A stretch of 64,000 nucleotides of DNA. Source: Takakia lepidozioides (taxonomy: Eukaryota > Streptophyta > Takakiopsida > Takakiales > Takakiaceae). This document shows positions 56,446 through 64,000 of the stretch, piece after piece; positions within the stretch are counted from its first letter, which is position 1; the number at the start of each line of letters is the position of its first letter. A program made the translations under genes and the position numbers. The notes below the pieces were generated by a model, which worked only from the letters and a program-made list of their open reading frames with translations, was not told the origin of the DNA and searched no databases. The stretch lies in the NCBI GenBank assembly GCA_030704615.1, contig CM060734.1:22196001-22260000 (forward strand), read 5' to 3'.

Positions 56446-58329
56446 TTAGTCGTCACTGTCCGAGGACAAGGGATGTGATGTTGTGGCCTGATTTGCACTG
56501 CCAATACGGAGAGCTTGCGACCATGATCTCGTGGTCAATGAGGGGCCTAATGGCATGTGATCAATTCTGGCCTGCATCCGCCTACTTCACGACGAAAGTT
56601 GACTTTCTTCTTCACTCTCACGACGTGGCAGAGGTGGATCGACAACAAGTGCTCGGGCTGCATGCAAATCGACAACGAGACTATCCACATTTGACAATAG
56701 AGCCCCCAAAACACGATGATAACGGTATGTCCATAGTCGCCTCCATTGCTCTACAACTGCCTTGATGGTACTTTTGAAACTTTCCAACTGCCTCTCGCGG
56801 GCCCTGTCCCTAATCATTGTGTCATCTAGACGATAACCCGCCTCGTATGCCTCATTCATTCGACATTGACATATTATAGCATCTTCCAGTTCGGACAACA
56901 ACAAATGTCTCCCAATCGGTTCTCGGTTATACAATTCGTTCTCCTCCGACACCCATGGAACATGTGGGAGCCGGATAAACTTGGACCTTCTCTGACTCCA
57001 ATGCCCTCCCAAATTGCGGCAAAACTGCTCTCTCTCTCCTACCAATCGGGAATGCCTCTCGCACGTATGGTTATCTCCCAGTCAGATGTGACCCAGAAAT
57101 ACTGGGGATCTTTAACGTATTCCGGGTTTCCGGCATGTATGCCATGCATCTCTCTGTTTGCATCCCATACCAAGTTCTTGCCCCAATGCACACAATTCAG
57201 AAATGTCAATGGTAGCCCATCTAATGGGAGGTTGTGTCGATTGTATTCAAAACCTATGGGCATCCTTTCTTCCAAGCCCACCAGCTCATAGAAACGGCGA
57301 TGGATTGGTGTACGGCATTCTGGGCAAGCGCTCATCCGCAAGGCTTGTGGGATAAGACATGTGAGATGGAACATATGTCCACATGATCCAAGCACATGAC
57401 ATCCCTCTGGGCCTTATGGATTCCTGCACATCGAACAAACTGTGTCATCTGATATCCGTGACGGCAAAACGCGACGTGGTATCTCCTCCCTCTGGGCCGG
57501 TTTGATGTGGCTGGTCATCTTTGTTGTGGTGTCCCACTCCTCCTCTATCTCCAATTCCCAGTTTATGCTTCTGTTCTACCCCGAAATTCTGTGCTCACAT
57601 CGATCGAACATAGAATCCATATCTGCCGACTTGATATACCCGGCGAACACGTTTGATGCGCTGCGAAGATCGTTATACATTTGCATGTTGGCATAAATGT
57701 TATCCACGTTACGATTTGACATGCGTGCGACACGTTGCAAGGCTGACAGTGCCCGCTCTACCCGTGCTTCTCTGGAGGTCAAATGGGTCACCCATTGTAC
57801 CCAATTATCCCAATCGCCATTCAATGGGACCCATGTCCAAATCTCCAATGTTTTGGACAATGCCATGCAGTTGTCATGGCAATGTCCCGCTCCTTTGTAA
57901 CGCAGTCGACATCAGATATCAGATTAATCTCGGATTGAATGGTGACCCTCGAGCATTCCCCGGTTTCCAGTACTGGTTCTTTTCGTTTCCTCATTCTCTC
58001 ATCCGCAATTCACTGTTCCTCAACCATGGTTTCATCGGCCGCAGGGTCAAGGACGTCCGTAATTTCGTGAATGATGAGGTCAATACTGCGATCGAGCATT
58101 GGAAACTCCGCGTCCATGTCCACGACGTTTGTTCGATCCTCATTGTGGACAACGGTGCCTTCATTGTTTGGAGGCATGTCTTGCAATCTAGCTTCCAACT
58201 CGGCTATGCGCAGTGTTTGTCAGTCCAGTCGGTCCTGATTCGCTGGTCTCTTTCCGCCAGTTGTTCTTCTAACGTTGTAGCTGGTTGTGTTCCAAACGTG
58301 TCCGGGATGTACTCCAAATCGTATAACAT
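56446..58329 (-). pseudogene. RING-H2 zinc-finger (E3 ligase-like) gene, broken
   Basis: Leftward gene from ATG at 58329-58327 to TAA at 56448-56446. The N terminus MLYDLEYIPDTFGTQPA is followed by a coiled-coil-like LEEQLAERDQRIRTDW..AELEARLQDM. A middle part (LDRSIDLIIHEITDVLDP, RKRKEPVLETGECS) leads to the RING. The RING has VCSMC, then GCHVLGSCGHMFHLTCL and SACPECRTPIHRR, a C3H2C3 (RING-H2) pattern typical of ubiquitin ligases. After it come FLNCVHWGKNLVWDANREMH, YFWVTSDWEITIRARG and an acidic tail (SSDSDD). Lesions: stops at 58010-58012, 57576-57578, 57414-57416 (inside the RING) and 56587-56589, and frameshifts near 58225, 57870 and 57042. It is divergent to kinase copy 2. Broad identity as a RING protein is firm; the partner is unknown. 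Confidence 0.85.
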
Positions 58330-58785
58330 CCTTGCGTTCCTCCTACTAGCAGTTTGTCAATTCACTGGACGCAACAATATGACCTCCCCGCTTGTCTTAT
58401 GATAAAAAACGATCTGAAAAGAAAAGTGTATCAATTTATGCATCTACAGCGACCTCCTTACGTTAGAGACGGTGCGGACAGATTATGGATGATGCGTACA
58501 CATGTCTAAGCGATAAAAGGAAGAAGGTTGTTAGGATGAACAGCCCTAGTTGCAAATTTGGATGTGACATGGCGTTGACGCGTCAGCATCACGTCCGACG
58601 TCAGCGACGGACGTGCGTCACGTCACGTCCTAAACCGACGTTACTATATATAAATATGTTTTTTTTTCAACTTTACTATTGATTATTTACTATGAGAACC
58701 GACGTGGCAACCGATGTGGCCTCATTACGCAAACTTCATTAATTATCTGTAAATTTCATATATTATGATTTATATTGTCAATCAT

Positions 58786-59310
58786 GCGACCGTCAGCAAA
58801 GGTTGGTTGGACAAATTTTTATTTTTTTGAAATAGGTGCGACCACCAGAAGGGGGTGGTCGCACATTTTTTCTTATTTTTTAAATGGGTGCGACCACCAG
58901 CAGGTGCTGGTGGTCGCAACATTTTTATTTTTTTTAATAGGTGCGACCACAAGCAGAGGGTGGTCGCACATTTTTTCTTTTTTTTAAATTGGGTGCGACC
59001 ACCAGCAGGTGTTAGTCGCAATTTTTTCTTTGTTTTTAAATAGGTGCGACCACCAGCAAGTGGTGGTCGCAACTTTTTCATTTTTTAAAAATATGTGTGA
59101 CCACCAGCAAAGGATGGTCGCACATTTTTAATTATTTTTTAAATGGGTGCGACCACCAGCAGGGAATGGCCGCACATTTTTAATTATTTTTTAAATTGGT
59201 GCGACCACCAGCCGGTGGTGGTCGCAGATTTTTCTTTTTTTGTTATTAGGTGCGACCGCTCCCTAGACACGTGGCGAGGCGTGAATGGGCAGCAGAGGCG
59301 GTCGCACGTC
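58786..59310 (+). repeat. Hairpin minisatellite of about ten 52-bp units upstream of kinase copy 2
   Basis: Units carry GCGACCACCAGCAGGTGCTG or variants followed by GTGGTCGCA and a T/A-rich spacer. They start at about 58786, 58838, 58890, 58942, 58996, 59045, 59096, 59148, 59200 and 59251. Each unit can form a hairpin (TGCGACCACC with GGTGGTCGCA). Several base changes on one side are matched on the other. The last unit ends 20 bp before a TATA box. Confidence 0.9.
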
Positions 59311-59326
59311 AGGCCTCTCCAGGCTG

Positions 59327-59334
59327 TATATAAG
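59327..59334 (+). promoter_or_regulatory. TATA box for kinase copy 2
   Basis: TATATAAG lies just after the last hairpin unit and 296 bp before the kinase ATG. It is followed by a CT-rich stretch (CCTACCCCTCATTTCC) suited to a transcription start about 30 bp downstream. Assignment rests on motif and position only. Confidence 0.6.
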
Positions 59335-59622
59335 GGCCTACCCCTCATTTCCAACCCACTTTTTTCCCTCTCTGTGAGTGCGGTTCTGGGGCTTCTTGGA
59401 GTTTGAACTTCGGTGGCCAGGACTGAACGTGGGGGGGGGGGAAAGTGGATTTGTGTGGGGGAGGAGTTTTTGCCTTTTTTTCCTGGGACTGCGGGAGAGT
59501 TTGCTTTGGGTACTATACCAATAGAGGGTGAGGAAATCGGTCTGCTAGTATATAAGGTTATCAATAGTTTGGGTTTAGTTTTCCGTTACGAAGCCGCGTC
59601 TATTCCGCAGAGTACTTTCATC

Positions 59623-61128
59623 ATGTCCGGAAACGTTGTTTCAAACGCAGTGTCAGGGGGTTCCTCGGGAAGTGGGCGTAAAGGTAGGAAGCGTAAACAT
59701 GCACATGAACGGGATAGTCAGGTCAACAAAAAAGACTATCCAAGCGCAGAGGCCGCGACGGTGGTGAAGCAAGTAGTGTTGGATTATTTGAAGGACAATG
59801 ACATAATGCGTTTGAATATTTTGTATGTCCGACATGGGAATGAGGGGTTCCTTAGATTCCAGCACAATATGGAGATGAGAATGAGAGAGGCTTTGGCCGG
59901 GGATGAATGGGAGGAGGACAGGGCGAAGTTCCAGTTCACGAAATGGATGGAGGACCGGGCCCATGATGCCACATGGAATCTGAGGCAAACCATGGACTAG
60001 TTTGTTACGAGAACACCTGTAGCTGAAGGTCGCATGCCAACTTCGGAGGAGGAGTTGTTTGTGCTTGTGGATTGGTGGTCTAACAGGGCAAAGGCCCACG
60101 CCAAACGACGTACAAAACCACTCCCATGGAAGGCAGGGTCCTCGTCCGCGGATGCAGCATTGAACGTGAGATACATATCCACAAACGCACAGGTACAACA
60201 ACTCGATGCGCCCAAACATGGAGGGTATGGTACAATTCGGAGGGTTAGAATTGTTAGGGATCAATTCATTCCTCCATCTTGGGAGCTAGCAGGGAAAACG
60301 CCCAGGGAAACAAATGCTGAGCTTGCCAAAGTCCAACATAACAATGAGGCGTTGGCTGTAAAGTTCCATCATTTCGGCATCATAAAGTATTTTGCGTTGC
60401 ATCCACGTCGAAATGAAGGTTACACACATTGGTGGAATGGGGGACCATACGATCATGGTTGAGTATTGACAGGATGGGGGAATGATTGGGATAACAGGGA
60501 GTTAATGGAACGACGGGGGACGGAGCAGGAAATGCAGGAGGTCAACCGACTAGTTCAATTCCGACAGAATCGCACCCAATTAGCATGGGCGCTTTTGCAC
60601 ATCATGCTCAACGTCTATAATCACCACCTCTTGCACAACGACATGTCCCCCGACAACATCTTGTTGCATTTTCCACAAGGGTCTGAAGATGTGTACATCG
60701 GGGTATGCGATTGGGGGATGGCCTCCACGACGGATGACCCAAAAACCACGTTGTACATTTTCGAGAGCAGAGACAAGATGATAAAGACTCTCGCACATAG
60801 ATGGTGGATTGCACCTGAAATTGCAATTGTTCATAATGTAGCTAACAACCAGTCAGATGGCACACCTCGTAGGCCCCCTCTAACCGTGCCATCAGAGACC
60901 TTTGCAATTGGGAAGATAGCCCAGGCAATAAATGGGGGTAACACGTTCGATGCAAGTCTGTTCAACGATATGTCTATTGGAACCTGTTTTGCTTCCGCTC
61001 TGGAAAACTTGTGCGTAGACACAGTAGAGTTGCGGTACAAACTAGAAAATGTTGTGAAGCGTTTCATGACGGGGCTATTCAATTGGCCTGAGCCCAAAAA
61101 TTGCTGGAGGATGGATAGAAACTTGTAG
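59623..61128 (+). pseudogene. Atypical protein kinase, copy 2 (nearly intact)
   Basis: Homologue of copy 1 with the same plan: RKGRKRKHAHERDSQVNK (basic, nuclear-type signal), the same unknown N-terminal domain (YVRHGNEGFLRFQHNMEMRM, AHDATWNLRQTMD), a glycine-rich loop GGYGTIRRVRI (about 60220), LAVKFHH (ATP lysine), HNDMSPDNILLHFP (60633-60674), CDWGMA (DFG position) and WWIAPEIA (APE kept). The C-lobe ends FNWPEPKNCW. Lesions are few. TAG is at 59998-60000, and a short out-of-frame stretch at about 60441-60472 with TGA at 60460-60462 looks like small deletions that restore frame. About 501 codons in all. Conservation of the motifs in two diverged copies suggests past selection on a working kinase. 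Confidence 0.82.
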
Positions 61129-61289
61129 ACCTCTTACTGTACATCATGTTTGAATAAATGTTGTTTTCAATTGTGTTTGTCTTGTACCATAATGTTTTAT
61201 GGTTTGTTACTTGGCCAAGGCACCTGGGTCCATCATATAGGATAATCAAGCACCACACCCACGAATCTTCAAGAGTGACAGTGTACACC

Positions 61290-63070
61290 GGGTCAATGGG
61301 TGAACCAATCGTTCCCATGCCAAATGATTTTAGATTGATTTGAAACTTTGGGAGTGTGTTATACATGCCCTCTTTAAGTTACCGGACAAGTATGAGGTCA
61401 ATCTAAAATGGTTCTAAGGGTGAACCAATAGTTCCCCTCTGAAATGATTCATGATTGAAAATTGGTTGAAAGGTTTAACGAATCGTTCGGGGGGCAAATG
61501 ATTATTTCTTCGCTTGCAACTTTGTATACGTGATTTGTACGTACTTAAGCACATATGGACCAAAGTTGAACTTCAACAAAGTTGTTTGAATTGGTTATTC
61601 AAATTCATAAGGAGAAACAACTTTTCGCCTGCACATGAATTGTTTTTAATTCCATTCTGAAGCCATATGCTTGATAACAACATGAAGAGTTACATGCAAA
61701 ATATCACCATGAACAGACATCGTCTGCATCCAAAACACATTTTATTCCCTTATTTGCACTCCAAGGTGAAGTTATCTTCAACTTCATGCACTCTTCATAA
61801 ATAGTTCTGCAATAGTGAGCATAGAGCAAAGGATAAACGTTTTTTTTCCAAACATTTTTCTTTGGTACATTTTTTGGCAAGGATGTGGTGGTGTGAGGGT
61901 TCAACTCACAGAACAAAATCAAGCCAAAAACAAAATCATTGCGTCCCACACTCATTGCGCCCCACAATCCTATGCCCTCTAAATCATTTTATTTAGTAAA
62001 AATCCAGTTCAATTCAAAATTGGATGAAAGGGTGAACGGAAACTTCCCCGATGAAATGATATTTTATTGCTCCGAAACTTTGCAAGTGTCTTCTACATGC
62101 CCTCTTACACGTCTTTGAGAAGTATGACATCAATCAAAAATGGTTTAAAGGGTGAACCAATCGTCCCCCCACCAAATGATTTTAAATTGATTTGAAACTT
62201 TGCAAGTGTCTTGTACATGCCCTCTTACAGGTCTTTCACAAGTTTCAAATCAATCTAAAATGGTTAAAAAGGTGAATCAATCATGAACATATCAAATGAT
62301 TTTGGAGTGCTTTAAAGCTTTGCAAGTGTCTTTCACATGCCATTTTAAAGGTACCGGACAAGTATGAGGTTAGTAAAATATGGTTGAAAGGGTGAACCAA
62401 TTGTTCCCCTATCAAATGATTTTACATTGCTTTGAAGCTTTGCAAGTGTCAGCCACATGCCCTCCTACAAGTACCGGACAAGTATGACGTGAATAAAAAA
62501 TGGTTGAAAGGGTGAACCAATCATTCCGCTATCAAATGATTTTATATTGCTTTGGATGTCATTGCTTTGGTAATTCTAGCCCCCCAATGGCCCATTGTAA
62601 CCCTTGAATTACAATTCAAAATGCAATTCAAGCCCTTAAAATTGGTACTCCCAGTCCCTAAAATGACCAACCCCGGCCGCCCCTCAAATTGTAATTTGAG
62701 CCTTTGAAATTGTCAATTCCAACCCCTCAAATTGCACTTCTAGCCCCTGAAATGACAATTCCCGCCCCTCAAATTGCAACTGTAGCCTGTGAAATGGCAA
62801 TTGCTAGGGCAGCCCCTCGAATGGCAGTTTCAGCACCTCAAATTCCAAGTCCAGCCCCTAAAATTGGCAATTCGAGCCCCATACATGGCAATTTCAGCCC
62901 CTGAAAATGGCTATGGGTGAACCAATCATTCCCCTGCCAAATGATTTTGGATTCATTTGAAACTTTGCGAGTGTCTGGTACATGCCCTCTTAAAGTCACT
63001 ACACAAGTATAATGTCAATGTTAAAAGGTTCAAAGGGTGAACCAACAGTTCCCCTGTTGGATGATTCATG
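61290..63070 (+). repeat. Diverged array of the 120-bp repeat family
   Basis: GGGTGAACCAATCGTTCCCC-type words followed by AAATGATTTTA and GAAACTTTGCAAGTGTCT recur at about 62032, 62151, 62270, 62390 and 62510 (119-120-bp steps), with further units at 61290-61500 and 62910-63060. They align in outline with the left-arm units (GGGTGAACGGATGG...AAACTTTGCGAGT) but are much more diverged. A diverged copy of the CACTCTTCATAAATAGTTCTGC segment lies at 61790-61960. Confidence 0.75.
62575..62905 (+). repeat. Short-unit repeat, about 20-21 bp
   Basis: GCCCCTNAAATTGNCAATTC-like units recur about 15 times (for example GCCCCTGAAATGACAATTCC and GCCCCTCAAATTGCAACTG). The 66-codon open frame across it is a by-product of the repeat. 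Confidence 0.75.
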
Positions 63071-64000
63071 ATTAATCAATAACGATTGATCTCATATAAC
63101 ACTAGGACCTATCAGAGGGTACATTGAACACACTGGCCAAGTCTCAAAGCGAACGAAAATCATTTGGATGGGCAACCATCCGTCGGCCCATTGAACGAAT
63201 TTTGATTGATCTCATATTACTCTGGGGCCTCTTCCATGGCACGTTGAACATACTAGCCAAGTCTCAAAGCAAACCAAAATCATCTCGATAGCCAACCATC
63301 CGTTGAGCCATCGAATGAATTTCGATTGATCTGATATTAGTCCGAGACTTGTGAGAGGGTGTCTCGAACGTATTGGCAAAGTTTGGAAGCAAACAAAAAT
63401 GATTTGGATGGGCAACCATCCGTTCACCCGTTGAATGTATTCCGCTCGATCTGCTATTGCTTTGGGACCTGTTGGATTGTGTTTCGCGTGCTCGCGATTT
63501 TGTTTTTTCATTCGGTTTTTGAATGGGGCGTGTAATGTAGCCATATGCAACGTGCGTGCCAAATTTGGGAGCGAACATAATTCATTTGGACCCAAAACCA
63601 CAGTTTCTTCCCTGTTTTGCACTCCAAACTTGATTTGTGTTCAACTTTCATGCACTCTTTATAGAGAGTTTCTGCAATAGTGAGCGAAAAAGAACACCTT
63701 TTTTTGGGGGCATTTTTGATTGGCCCAAATTTTGGCGGGGGAGTAGTGGTGGGATGCTGGAAGCCGCAGAACAAAATGGAGCCAAAAACAAAATCGATAC
63801 GTGCCAGAAACCCCCAATGAAAGGCAGCGCAAACCTATTTATTGGCTTAAAATTAATTTAAATTTAATTACATTATGGAATGGCTCGGTGTCGATGGGGA
63901 GGCAAATGATTTATTCGTCTGTTGTGTCGCACGCATGTTCAAGCACATGCGGGCAAAAGAGGGGCTTCAACCACATCCGTTCAATGGGTGCAATAGCCGT
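63070..64000 (-). repeat. Right arm: inverted copies of the 120-bp repeat and flanking module
   Basis: The reverse complement matches the left arm: units with GGATGGTTGCCCATCCAAAT, the CAGGGAAGAAAC..TGGTTTTGGGTCC segment, GGGGGTTTCTGGCAC, and, at the window end, ACGGCTATTGCACCCATTGAACGGATG, which corresponds to 54243 on the left. The arm is cut by the window edge. Confidence 0.88.

Noticed and set aside
57653-58402. 249-codon open frame on the plus strand
   Set aside because: It is the antisense shadow of the RING-H2 gene, whose motifs are readable on the minus strand.
58786-59310. Regular repeats that look like a CRISPR array
   Set aside because: The genome is a plant nuclear genome with introns, the spacers are near-identical T-rich sequence, and there are no cas genes.
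62704-62904. 66-codon Ala/Pro-rich open frame
   Set aside because: It is produced by the 20-21-bp repeat.

Overview
This window is nuclear DNA of a land plant. The evidence is a 16-exon plant-type TMCO4/DUF726 gene, a mitochondrial acyl carrier protein gene split by a 1.2 kb intron, plant-style PPR (PLS class) pseudogenes, an LRR receptor-kinase fragment, CCCTAAA telomere-type repeats and Mutator, hAT and gag-bearing retroelements. The amount of PPR debris and the style of the repeats make me lean to a seed-free plant such as a fern or lycophyte, but that is inference.

Layout. (1) 1-2964: the 3' half of an SNM1-like DNA-repair nuclease gene (+); its first visible intron holds a decayed gag fragment. 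(2) About 3.9-8.0 kb: a hAT transposon with an intact 754-aa transposase, preceded by 105-bp and 144-bp repeats and followed by a tRNA-like fold and a 178-bp tandem duplication. (3) 9102-16514: a complete TMCO4/DUF726-like gene; all 16 exons join in frame to 642 aa. (4) 18138-19743: a complete two-exon mitochondrial ACP gene, 131 aa. (5) 20.7-24.2 kb: a broken Mutator end joined to two decayed PPR genes. (6) 24.2-29.1 kb: AT-rich DNA with a decayed hairpin repeat and a 328-bp MITE flanked by TTAA. (7) 29107-39273: a 10.2 kb Mutator-like element with about 275-bp terminal inverted repeats and a perfect 9-bp target duplication. It carries a decayed MURA-type transposase into which a CDC20 WD40 fragment has been spliced, and, convergent to it, an Ulp1-like protease gene. 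(8) 39.3-50 kb: AT-rich hairpin minisatellite, unrecognised spliced remnants, a PPR pseudogene on the minus strand and a receptor-kinase fragment. (9) 51-64 kb: the most unusual part. Two related genes (51047-52516 and 59623-61128) encode an atypical protein kinase with HND(L/M)SPDN and DWG motifs behind a basic N-terminal domain. A RING-H2 gene lies between them on the minus strand. The second kinase and the RING gene are divergent, are separated by a hairpin minisatellite that ends at a TATA box, and are enclosed by long opposed arrays of a 120-bp repeat.

How it fits together. Only the three host genes and the hAT transposase read as intact. The Mutator element looks young by its ends (near-identical inverted repeats, perfect target duplication) but its transposase carries lesions, so it was probably moved by a relative in trans. 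The kinase/RING block looks like the cargo of a large inverted-repeat element whose right end lies beyond the window; both kinases and the RING gene carry nonsense codons or frameshifts here. I did not find a tRNA, rRNA or CRISPR array.
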